Source: Polaromonas sp.
Lineage (GTDB): Bacteria > Pseudomonadota > Gammaproteobacteria > Burkholderiales > Burkholderiaceae_C
Direction of reading: 5' to 3'
NCBI GenBank assembly: GCA_026786065.1
Contig: JAJAYS010000048.1
Coordinates: 1-7,466, forward strand
Length of the DNA: 7,466 nt
Shown here: positions 1-6,395 of the stretch, piece by piece
Position numbering within the stretch: position 1 is the stretch's first letter
Layout of the letters: every line of letters starts with the position of its first letter
Program-made: the position numbers and the translations under genes
Notes under the pieces: generated by a model
What the model was told of the DNA's origin: nothing
The model's database searches: none
What the model saw: only the letters and a program-made list of their open reading frames with translations

Positions 1-1025
1 ACGTCGATGCAGAACACCGCCTGCACCGCAGGCGGTGCGGTGTCGGGTAGCGTCGCCGGGGCTGTCATCAGGCCCTGGCACAGCGGCGTCTGGTAGCTGC
101 GTTCAAGCGCAGCCTGCCACAGCCAGTCGTGCTGCAACGCCGCTTCGGCGCTGCGGATTACGGAATCGCTGGTGCGCCAGGCGCCCGACAGTTTGTCGGC
201 CATACCGAGCGCAGGGTGGCCTTCGTGCAGCAGCCACTCCCAGGCCAAGCGCACGGCCAACAGATGCACGATCTGTACGTCGTCCCGCTGTTCCAGTCGC
301 GCCTGCCAGCGATGGTAGGCGCACCACGATGCCCAGCCGTTGATGCTCATCAACAACGCTGTGAAGTAGGCCTCGTGTGCTTCGGCTGGCACGCGCAAGG
401 CGCGCAAGGCGGCGGCGATCAGCGCCGGCGGTTCGGACGGCAGCGCTGCCAAGCGCTGCGTGAAGGCGCTGTAGCCCATCAGCATGGCCGGGCTGAAGTC
501 ATGCGCAGACTGACGCAGCCAGCTCGGGTAGAGGCCACCGTTGTGGTCGGGGCCCCAGGCAGCCTGCCCTTGGTCGAAATACGCACCGCAGGTCTGGCTG
601 ATGTGGTGGGTGATGTAGTCGCGCCAGGCCATCGCGTGGCCGAGGTCGCGGTTAGCATCTACGATGTCGGTGGCCAGCGGCAGCCGCGCCGGCATCGCAG
701 GTTCGTTGTTCAAGCCATCGACCAGTTCGTCGATACTGATCCGCACCCCAGCAGCGACGATGGCTGCCTGCAGGTGCTGGCGGCCTATACGTCCGGCTTG
801 CCACTGGCTGAGCATCCAGCGTCGCGGCATCAGCATCGGGCTCCCCGACAGCCCCGCCAGATGCGCCGCGGCAGCGGCGATCGGCCGCTCGAGCTGGCCC
901 CAATAGGGATTGACAGCGATGAAGCGGTCGAGCGGCCAGGTTGGCGCAATACGCGCGCAGGCGGCGTCGATGGCGGTTTGCATGGCGACAACGGTTGGCG
1001 CGACGGGTTCGGCAAGGGTGTTCAT
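1..1025 (-). CDS. dabA: DabA-type inorganic carbon pump subunit (DUF2309/UPF0753), N-terminal part, cut by the window edge
   Basis: This is the beta-carbonic-anhydrase-like subunit of the DAB inorganic carbon accumulation complex, which is thought to hydrate CO2 to bicarbonate one way on the cytoplasmic face of the membrane while coupled to its ion-translocating partner DabB. I translated about 341 residues. An early WPLDRFIAVNP stretch (residues 30-40) fits the conserved family N-terminus, and the visible part ends in VFCID with Cys339 and Asp341. In the characterised Halothiobacillus DabA, the equivalent CxD pair (Cys351, Asp353) provides two of the four zinc ligands; the His and second Cys ligands would lie beyond the left edge. 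The ATG overlaps the dabB TGA by one base (TGATG), so translation is probably coupled. No frameshift is seen. The family call is firm; the CO2-uptake role comes from knowledge of the family. Confidence 0.9.
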   Translation of the reverse strand, partial: MNTLAEPVAPTVVAMQTAIDAACARIAPTWPLDRFIAVNPYWGQLERPIAAAAAHLAGLSGSPMLMPRRWMLSQWQAGRIGRQHLQAAIVAAGVRISIDELVDGLNNEPAMPARLPLATDIVDANRDLGHAMAWRDYITHHISQTCGAYFDQGQAAWGPDHNGGLYPSWLRQSAHDFSPAMLMGYSAFTQRLAALPSEPPALIAAALRALRVPAEAHEAYFTALLMSINGWASWCAYHRWQARLEQRDDVQIVHLLAVRLAWEWLLHEGHPALGMADKLSGAWRTSDSVIRSAEAALQHDWLWQAALERSYQTPLCQGLMTAPATLPDTAPPAVQAVFCID

Positions 1026-2680
1026 CACAGGTCTCCAGGCGTTCGAAAGTTGGTGAGGGCCGTCGGCTTGTCCAGCGTGCCGGGCGTGGTGGGTGCGCGC
1101 GCGGGCCAAACGCGAAAGGTCAATCGGGTGAAGAGTTCGTCAAGGTACAGGCCGGCAAACAGCCAAGGGTAGAGACTGCGAGCCAGCGCGCCTTGCGGGC
1201 GGGCGCGCACAGCGCCCTGCACCACGAACAGAAGCCCGAAGCAGCAAAGTACCCAGGCTACCAGCGCCATACTCGGCGCGGCCCCAATGCTTTCAGTGCT
1301 GAGCCAGCGGCTGAACACCGCGTGCAGGCCGAAGTAGGCCAAGGCGACGGCGAAGGCGCCGGCCAGCCCCGCCAGCCGCCACCAGCCGCCGGCCCGCAAC
1401 ATCGGCCCGGCGAGCAGCGGTGCCAGCGCCAGAGACAGGATGCCGCCGAGTGCCCACAGCGCTGGTGCCTTGGCCGGACTGAAGCCCCAGACCAGCGCTG
1501 CAGCGGCCACCACCACCATGCCGACCAAGGCACCCAGCAACCACTGACTAGCTGACAGCGGCGGTGACGGTGGTGTCATCTGCTGCAGACGGTTCTGTTC
1601 GACCGCGCTACCGGCGCCCAGAAAGGCGTACGCCTTGTACAGCGAGTGCGCCACCAAGTGCAGCAGCGCCAGGTCGTACAGGCCAAGGCCGCACTGCATC
1701 AACATGAAACCCATCTGCGCGCAGGTCGACCAAGCCAGCGAGACCTTGATGCTGATGCGCGTCATCATCACCAGCGCTGCCACCACTGCGGTTACGCTTC
1801 CAAATACCACCAATAGCGCTTGTGCTGCCGGCACGTCGCCGACCAGGCTGCCTATGCGGATGAGCAAAAAACCACCGAGATTGACGACGCCGGCGTGCAG
1901 CAGCGCTGACACAGGGGTCGGCGCTTCCATCACCTGGATAAGCCAGCCGTGCACCGGCAGTTGCGCGCACGTCATCAGCGCGCTGGCCGCCAGCAGCAGC
2001 GCGGCGGCCTGCAGTGGGCCGGTCATCGCAGGCAGCGCCTTTGCGGCGGCGATGGCCTCGTCGATCTCCAGTGTGCCGAGCTGCTGGCTGACCAGTACGA
2101 TTGCGGCGAGCAGGAAGAGGTCGGCGACCCGGCTGGCGATGAACTTCTTGTGCGCGGCGACCAATGCCTGCGGCCGGGTTTCGAAAAAGGTCAGTAGGCC
2201 ATGCAGCGCCAGGCTGGTGAAGATCCAGGACAGCGCGAGCAGCAGCAGGTTGTTACTCAGCACCAGCAGCGAGACCGCGGCCAGCGTCAGCATCAGGCCA
2301 CGGATGTAGCGCGGCTGGCCGCGTTCACCGCCCAGATAGGTCTGCGAATAGCCGACGATAAGCCAGCCGATAAAGCTCACCAGCAGCAGCATCAGCGCGC
2401 CCAGAGCGTCACTGCGCAGGCTGAGGTGCAGCGCGCCGAGCTCGCCCAGCGCCAAGAGCGCCGGCCCGCGTACCAAGCCCGCACCGCTGGCCAGTAGCCA
2501 AACGAGCGTCAGCGTCGAAGCGCCGACCGCGGCGGCTGCGGATAGCCGCGCCATGCGCCAGCGTGTGTCGACCGAAGCGGGGGAACCCGCAGCCGCGGCG
2601 GCCAGCAGGTACAGCAGGGGTACGGCAGCCAGCAGGGCAGCACGCCCGGCTGGCATATCGGAGAGCAGGGTTTGCATCAT
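1025..2680 (-). CDS. dabB: DabB-type proton-conducting membrane subunit (NuoL/MrpA-like), partner of DabA
   Basis: A 551-residue polytopic membrane protein of the NADH-quinone oxidoreductase subunit 5 / Mrp antiporter superfamily. Almost the whole length is hydrophobic helix. Family hallmarks are visible: a Lys-Lys pair at 178-179 before an SRVAD stretch, QLPVHGWL at 240-247, MEAPTPVSALLHAG from residue 251 with the conserved Glu252, Lys312 in KVSLAWST, and HSLYKA (345-350) with Lys349. These correspond to the charged residues that carry protons in NuoL. The adjacent DabA gene identifies it as the ion-coupling half of a bicarbonate-accumulating pump rather than a complex I subunit, and no other nuo or mrp gene is nearby. 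The length is usual for DabB. Two ATG codons are tandem (2680 and 2677); a weak GAGGT lies just upstream and does not settle which is used. The alternative, a stray NuoL, is unlikely. Confidence 0.92.
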   Translation of the reverse strand: MMQTLLSDMPAGRAALLAAVPLLYLLAAAAAGSPASVDTRWRMARLSAAAAVGASTLTLVWLLASGAGLVRGPALLALGELGALHLSLRSDALGALMLLLVSFIGWLIVGYSQTYLGGERGQPRYIRGLMLTLAAVSLLVLSNNLLLLALSWIFTSLALHGLLTFFETRPQALVAAHKKFIASRVADLFLLAAIVLVSQQLGTLEIDEAIAAAKALPAMTGPLQAAALLLAASALMTCAQLPVHGWLIQVMEAPTPVSALLHAGVVNLGGFLLIRIGSLVGDVPAAQALLVVFGSVTAVVAALVMMTRISIKVSLAWSTCAQMGFMLMQCGLGLYDLALLHLVAHSLYKAYAFLGAGSAVEQNRLQQMTPPSPPLSASQWLLGALVGMVVVAAAALVWGFSPAKAPALWALGGILSLALAPLLAGPMLRAGGWWRLAGLAGAFAVALAYFGLHAVFSRWLSTESIGAAPSMALVAWVLCCFGLLFVVQGAVRARPQGALARSLYPWLFAGLYLDELFTRLTFRVWPARAPTTPGTLDKPTALTNFRTPGDL

Positions 2681-2709
2681 GGTGACCTCGGTGGCTTGAA
2701 CTGAGCGCG

Positions 2710-2738
2710 ACTGTACCGAAGCTCTTTACCCAAGTAAA
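2710..2738 (-). promoter_or_regulatory. Candidate sigma-70 promoter of dabBA
   Basis: Reading the minus strand, TTTACT (bases 2738-2733) and TACAGT (2715-2710) are separated by exactly 17 bases, each with four of six consensus matches. The -10 element lies about 30 bases upstream of the dabB start. The -35 element coincides with one of the TTTAC/GTAAA half-sites, so a bound LysR protein would contact or block RNA polymerase here. A weak promoter that needs an activator is what would be expected for a LysR-controlled operon. This is inference from motif spacing only. Confidence 0.45.
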
Positions 2739-2754
2739 ATTCATTGATATTTAC
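2725..2754. promoter_or_regulatory. LysR-type operator: three alternating half-sites between dabB and lysR
   Basis: TTTAC (2725-2729), four bases, GTAAA (2734-2738), eleven bases, TTTAC (2750-2754). The outer pair GTAAA-N11-TTTAC is a perfect dyad with the spacing typical of LysR-family boxes (T-N11-A), and the inner pair forms a second, tighter dyad. The array sits in the 105-base gap between two divergent genes, one of them a LysR regulator, which is the classical arrangement for such operators. It overlaps the proposed -35 elements in both directions. Confidence 0.55.
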
Positions 2755-2773
2755 ATTTCGTTCTTTTTTTAAT
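2744..2773 (+). promoter_or_regulatory. Candidate promoter of the lysR gene
   Basis: TTGATA (2744-2749) and TTTAAT (2768-2773), separated by 18 bases, match the sigma-70 consensus at five of six positions each. The -35 hexamer overlaps the spacer of the operator dyad, suggesting autoregulation. The -10 ends only 12 bases before the ATG at 2786, so transcription would begin about five bases before the start codon and the message would be nearly leaderless. Confidence 0.4.
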
Positions 2774-2785
2774 ATGTTTTAATTT

Positions 2786-3733
2786 ATGGCGCGCCTCAAC
2801 TTTCACCATCTCCATTACTTCTGGGCGGTGGCCCGGGAGGGGCATCTCACACGCGCCGCAGGCCAGCTGAACGTGTCGCAGTCGGCTCTGTCGGCCCAGA
2901 TCAAACAGCTCGAAGACCAGCTCGGGCGGCCGCTCTTCACGCGCCAGGGCCGCACGCTTCAGCTGACCGAGGCCGGCCGGGTGGCGCTGGCATACGCAGA
3001 CACCATCTTTGCCGCCGGCAACGAGCTGGTTGCCACGCTGCGCGACGGCCGGCGGCTTGAACGCCAGGTACTGCGTATCGGTGCGGTGGCCACGTTGTCG
3101 CGCAACTTTCAGGAGAATTTCGTCAGACCGCTGCTTCAACGTGCAGACGTCGAACTGGTTCTGCAATCGGGCTCGCTGACCGAGTTGCTAGCCCGCCTGT
3201 CGGTGCACACGGTCGACGTGGTGCTCAGCAATAGCCCGGTGCAGGCAGACGTCAATCACCCGTGGCGTTGCCGGCGTGTCGCACGCCAGCCGATCAGCCT
3301 GGTCGGCCAGCCACGCCCTAGCGGAAAGGCCTTTCGATACCCAGATGAGCTGGCCGAGGTGCCGCTGCTGCTGCCCGGTCGTGACAACGAGATCCGAGCC
3401 GGCTTCGACCTGATGTGCGAGCAGGCCGGACTGCGCTGCCGGGTTCTGGCCGAGGTCGACGACATGGCCATGATGCGCCTGCTAGCGCGTGATACAGACG
3501 GGGTCGCGTTGCTGCCTGCAGTGGTGGTCCGCGACGAGCTGCTGAGCGGAGCGCTACAAGAATACGCGGTGGTTCCGCACCTGTTCGAGAGCTTTTACGC
3601 CATCACGGTCCAGCGCCACTTCGAGCCGCCGCTGCTCAAGGCGCTACTGCAGCGCGACGAGGCGGATGTGCTGGGTAAAGCCGTAATCGCCGCAGGTTTT
3701 GAGGAGGCTTCGACCTTTCAGAAGATAGAGTAG
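2786..3733 (+). CDS. LysR-family transcriptional regulator (NhaR-like), likely regulator of dabBA
   Basis: A 315-residue LysR-type regulator of normal length. The winged helix-turn-helix occupies roughly residues 4-63, with the recognition region LTRAAGQLNVSQSALSAQ at 21-38 followed by the family-typical linker QLEDQLGRPLF. The remainder (about 90-300) is the two-lobed effector-binding domain. The N-terminal LNFHHLHYFWAVAREG resembles NhaR-type members, which are often found beside dab operons. It is divergent from dabB across a short AT-rich gap carrying LysR-like half-sites, so it probably activates dabBA, perhaps in response to low inorganic carbon; the effector cannot be read from sequence. 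The ATG at 2786 gives the expected N-terminus, yet no Shine-Dalgarno sequence precedes it. No clear terminator follows the stop codon. Confidence 0.9.
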   Translation: MARLNFHHLHYFWAVAREGHLTRAAGQLNVSQSALSAQIKQLEDQLGRPLFTRQGRTLQLTEAGRVALAYADTIFAAGNELVATLRDGRRLERQVLRIGAVATLSRNFQENFVRPLLQRADVELVLQSGSLTELLARLSVHTVDVVLSNSPVQADVNHPWRCRRVARQPISLVGQPRPSGKAFRYPDELAEVPLLLPGRDNEIRAGFDLMCEQAGLRCRVLAEVDDMAMMRLLARDTDGVALLPAVVVRDELLSGALQEYAVVPHLFESFYAITVQRHFEPPLLKALLQRDEADVLGKAVIAAGFEEASTFQKIE

Positions 3734-3930
3734 GCTGCGTTATTTGGCAGGTCGGCACCCCGCTCGTGCCCAATGGGACAAAAATTTTTGGAGAGTCAGC
3801 CTGCTGCCTGCGGGTAAACAAGTATTCTGAGGACGCGATACGGCCAGATACTTGGGCTCATGAGGTTGAATTTCCTCTTCGTCGGCGATCGCGGCCATCG
3901 TGCCCAATGTCTTGCGGGGCAGGTCAAACA

Positions 3931-4012
3931 GGTCCACTTTTGTGGAATCTGAGCACAAACAGAGTGGGTTATTTTTTGATGAAAAGAGCGGGTCAGTTTT
4001 AAGCGATTTTCA
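3931..4012. mobile_element. Possible solitary end of an IS21-family insertion sequence
   Basis: Three related repeats of the form GGTYA followed by a T run occur at 3931 (GGTCCACTTTT), 3967 (GGTTATTTTTT) and 3991 (GGTCAGTTTT). The last is followed by AAGCGATTTTCA, ending in CA at 4012. IS21-family elements carry several such GGGTCA-TTTT terminal repeats and end in 5'-TG...CA-3', so this looks like one end of such an element. No istA or istB coding sequence is present, so it would be a remnant. The identification rests on remembered family features and was not aligned to any reference. Confidence 0.35.
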
Positions 4013-4020
4013 ATAAAAAA

Positions 4021-4025
4021 AGGAG
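4021..4025 (+). promoter_or_regulatory. Ribosome binding site of soxC supporting the GTG start
   Basis: AGGAG preceded by a run of A residues lies nine bases before the GTG at 4035. It starts only nine bases after the presumed IS end at 4012. A second purine-rich site, AGGGAG at 4094-4099, precedes the in-frame ATG at 4104 by four bases, so both starts remain possible. Confidence 0.6.
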
Positions 4026-4034
4026 AAGATTATC

Positions 4035-5351
4035 GTGAAAGTGATCGAAAAACCAAAAGACATCGTCGATTCTTCAAAGATCGAACTCCAGGCAGGGAGT
4101 TCGATGACCCACAATCGCAAACGGCGATCATTTCTTCGGAACTCGATTGCCATGGCAAGTGGTGCCGGCGCACTGGGCGTGTCCGCTGTCGCTTCCGGTC
4201 AGGATTTACCTGTGCCGGAATCAAACAAGCAAATGGGCCGATCCATTCCGCCGGAGGAGTACGGCCTGCCGTCGAAGTTTGAAGCACAGGTCAAGCGACG
4301 GCGCTCCGACATACTGGTCAATAGACAGAATTTTTCTGACTGGAGCATGACGCCGCTGCAATCGCAGCCAGGCATCACGACACCAAACGGTCTGTTCTTC
4401 GAACGCCATCACAACGGTGTGCCTGACATTAATCCGGATACGCATGTGCTTGCTTTGCACGGCATGGTGCGCAAGCCGCTGAAGCTGAGCATGTCGGACC
4501 TGATGCGTTACCCGTCAGTGTCCAAGTTCTATTTCATGGAGTGTTCCGGAAACGGGCTCACTGACTGGCTCAAGCCGGCCTCCAAAACAGTGCAGCAGAC
4601 GCACGGTCTGCTGTCTTGCGCGCAATGGACCGGTGTGCCGGTCTCATGGTTGCTGGATGAGGCAGGCATGCTGCCGGAGGTGAAGTGGTTGATTGCCGAA
4701 GGCGCGGACGGGTCGGCTCACCTGCGCAGTATCCCGGTCGAGAAAATGCTCGACGATGCCTTGCTGGTGTATGCGATGAACGGGGAGATGCTGCGCCCCG
4801 AGAACGGTTATCCGCTACGCCTGTTCATTCCCGGATGGGAGGGCAATGTCAGCGTCAAGTGGCTGAGACGGATCAAGGCCGGTACCGAGCCGTGGCATGT
4901 GCGTGGCGAAACAGCGCGCTATACCGACCCGATGCCAAACGGAATGTGGCGCAAATTCAGCTTTGTGATGGAAGCAAAGTCAGTCGTAACAAGACCGTCC
5001 GGCGGCATGAATCTGCAACGCGGCTTCAATGAAATTCAGGGCTTTGCGTGGTCAGGCAACGGCAAGATCGCCGCAGTGGATGTGACCGTGGACGGTGGCA
5101 AGACATGGCAGCAAGCGGTTCTTGAAGACCCAGTCATTGACAAGTGCTTGACCCGATTTCGATTCAACTGGAATTGGCAAGGCGGACCTGCGGTCATTGC
5201 GAGTCGAGCGGTGGACAGCACCGGGTATGTGCAACCGACAGTCGAGGACATTAAAAAGTCGCGCGCCATCGTCGGGTTCGTCCAGCATCACAACGGGATA
5301 TTCCCGTGGAACGTCAGCGCATCCGGGGAGGTGACAAATGGCATCGGTTAA
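4035..5351 (+). CDS. soxC: SoxC-type sulfane/sulfite dehydrogenase, molybdopterin subunit, Tat-exported
   Basis: A periplasmic molybdenum enzyme of the sulfite oxidase family. In the Sox pathway, SoxC with SoxD oxidises the sulfane sulfur bound to SoxYZ; related enzymes oxidise free sulfite. The first 55 or so residues form a twin-arginine signal: Arg30-Arg31-Ser-Phe-Leu, a hydrophobic stretch, then AVASG near 51-55. The molybdopterin-binding domain follows, with FMECSGNG containing Cys170, the expected Mo ligand, and PGWEGNVSVKWLRR at 266-279, a SoxC-type signature. The C-terminal part (about 305-420), including VDVTVDGGKTW, is the Mo-cofactor dimerisation domain. At 438 residues it is slightly long; starting at the ATG at 4104 would give 415 residues and a normal-length signal. 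soxD overlaps its end by 14 bases. No soxXYZAB gene is in the window, so thiosulfate versus sulfite as substrate remains open. Confidence 0.92.
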   Translation: MKVIEKPKDIVDSSKIELQAGSSMTHNRKRRSFLRNSIAMASGAGALGVSAVASGQDLPVPESNKQMGRSIPPEEYGLPSKFEAQVKRRRSDILVNRQNFSDWSMTPLQSQPGITTPNGLFFERHHNGVPDINPDTHVLALHGMVRKPLKLSMSDLMRYPSVSKFYFMECSGNGLTDWLKPASKTVQQTHGLLSCAQWTGVPVSWLLDEAGMLPEVKWLIAEGADGSAHLRSIPVEKMLDDALLVYAMNGEMLRPENGYPLRLFIPGWEGNVSVKWLRRIKAGTEPWHVRGETARYTDPMPNGMWRKFSFVMEAKSVVTRPSGGMNLQRGFNEIQGFAWSGNGKIAAVDVTVDGGKTWQQAVLEDPVIDKCLTRFRFNWNWQGGPAVIASRAVDSTGYVQPTVEDIKKSRAIVGFVQHHNGIFPWNVSASGEVTNGIG

Positions 5352-5922
5352 ACGTCTGGCAGCGCTGTTGCCACTGATGTTGGTGAGCGCCTGCATGACC
5401 GCGCCAAAGGGACCTTCCAGCGCGGGCGGTGCAGCTTTTGGGAAAACTATTTCCGAACAGGAGCTGGCAGCCTGGAACATCGATATCCGGACCCAGGATG
5501 GGGCCGGCCTTCCACCGGGCAAAGGCAACGCTGTTGTCGGCAAAACGGTGTATGAGAAACAATGCCTGGCTTGCCACGGGGTAGACGCGAAGGGCGGTCC
5601 GGTTTTTGGAACCATGGTTGGCGGCATCGGCTCGTTCACCACTAACACGCGGGTCTTGACCCCGGGAAGCATGTACCCCTACGCGCCGATCCTGTTCGAT
5701 TACATCCGTCGCGCTATGCCAATGAATAACCCTCAATCGCTGAGCAATGACGAGGTGTATGCGCTGTCGGCTTACCTGCTCAATCTGAATGGACTGGTGG
5801 GCGCCACGGACGAGATGAACAGCAAGACGCTTGCGATGGTTCAAATGCCGAACCGGAACGGGTTCATCATCGACGACAGACCGGATACGAAAGCCGTCCG
5901 GTGTATGACGAACTGCAAGTAA
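5338..5922 (+). CDS. soxD: SoxD-type monohaem cytochrome c, predicted lipoprotein
   Basis: The cytochrome c electron acceptor of SoxC. This 194-residue protein starts with a short signal ending in a lipobox, VSAC with Cys19, which suggests lipid anchoring in the periplasm. One haem site is present: Cys76-Leu-Ala-Cys79-His80. The likely distal ligand is Met127 or Met129 in AMPMNNP. After the haem domain come PNRNGFI and DRPDT near the C-terminus, then a Cys189-x3-Cys193 pair at the very end; as far as I recall, this tail is typical of SoxD. The diheme SoxD of Paracoccus is roughly twice as long, so this is the short, single-domain form. Its ATG lies inside the soxC reading frame, with a strong GGAGG six bases upstream, pointing to coupled translation. 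No terminator is obvious after the stop. It could also be called a sulfite dehydrogenase cytochrome subunit. Confidence 0.85.
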   Translation: MASVKRLAALLPLMLVSACMTAPKGPSSAGGAAFGKTISEQELAAWNIDIRTQDGAGLPPGKGNAVVGKTVYEKQCLACHGVDAKGGPVFGTMVGGIGSFTTNTRVLTPGSMYPYAPILFDYIRRAMPMNNPQSLSNDEVYALSAYLLNLNGLVGATDEMNSKTLAMVQMPNRNGFIIDDRPDTKAVRCMTNCK

Positions 5923-6222
5923 CCGGAGCAGCTTCGTTGAGTTGCGACCGAGGCGGGCAATGAGTGCAAGCAAACCGGAAGTTGTCAAGGTGGATGTGGC
6001 ACATAAACGGGGATCGGGTCTTGCATTCCGGCATAAGCCTGTTTAAGCAAGCCTTTGGCCTGCACCACGCGAAGGTGAGCCGCATCGTTAGCGAAAGCAG
6101 GAGGGTTTGCGGAGTGAGGTAACAGCCAAGTCGGGACAAGAAAACTTGGATTGCTGAAGGTTGAAATGCAAGACCTGACTCCGAATTTGCGAATCCGCGC
6201 GGGGCCAAGCCGAACCGCGCGC

Positions 6223-6335
6223 ACTGACCAACACTACAACGCTGGCAAACCGAAAGCGGTGATGCCTGGCGGACTGACCCACAGCGCGCAGCGAAGCTCA
6301 ATCAAAAAGTCAGGTCGCACTGCATGACCGCGCTG
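6223..6335 (+). repeat. Diverged direct repeat, copy A
   Basis: Four matching blocks occur in the same order and at nearly the same spacing as in copy B: ACTGACC (6223-6229), GAAAGCGGTGATG (6252-6264), GCGCGCAGCG (6284-6293) and TGACCGCGCTG (6325-6335). Offsets to copy B are 173, 174, 173 and 167 bases. The sequence between the blocks is much less similar, as in an old duplication or a family of dispersed repeats. The function is unknown. Confidence 0.6.
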
Positions 6336-6395
6336 CTCGCAGAAGCTGCACGACAGCTTGGTGGTGCCTGGTAATGGCGTTACTCCGCCGTTGCC

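Larger units (their letters stand above)
3734..4034. other. Non-coding stretch between lysR and soxC with signs of insertion
   Basis: About 300 bases without a convincing gene. It contains an exact 12-base direct repeat, TCGTGCCCAATG, at 3764-3775 and 3898-3909, and then an IS21-like terminal region at 3931-4012. Short open frames on both strands give no recognisable protein, no sensible ribosome binding site and no family motif. Base composition drops after about 3930, where long T and A runs appear. It marks the boundary between the GC-rich dab block and the less GC-rich sox block and may be scar tissue from mobile element activity. Confidence 0.5.

Noticed and set aside
129..1172. Long plus-strand open frame of 347 codons opposite dabA
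   Set aside because: It lies antisense to a well-conserved dabA frame, has no recognisable motif and a low-complexity Arg/Gly/Gln-rich composition typical of GC-rich shadow frames.
1635..2309. Plus-strand open frame of 224 codons opposite dabB
   Set aside because: It is antisense to transmembrane-coding dabB sequence; its Ser/Ala/Thr-rich product mirrors the hydrophobic codons on the other strand.
3740..3958. Minus-strand 72-codon frame in the lysR-soxC gap
   Set aside because: No ribosome binding site or known domain, and it runs through the 12-base repeat into the IS-like end.
5923..6000. Terminator after soxD
   Set aside because: No stem followed by a T run was found in the 80 bases after the stop codon.
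5867..6301. Minus-strand 144-codon frame overlapping the end of soxD
   Set aside because: It overlaps the conserved soxD C-terminus, lacks a ribosome binding site and shows Cys-rich low-similarity sequence; treated as non-coding.
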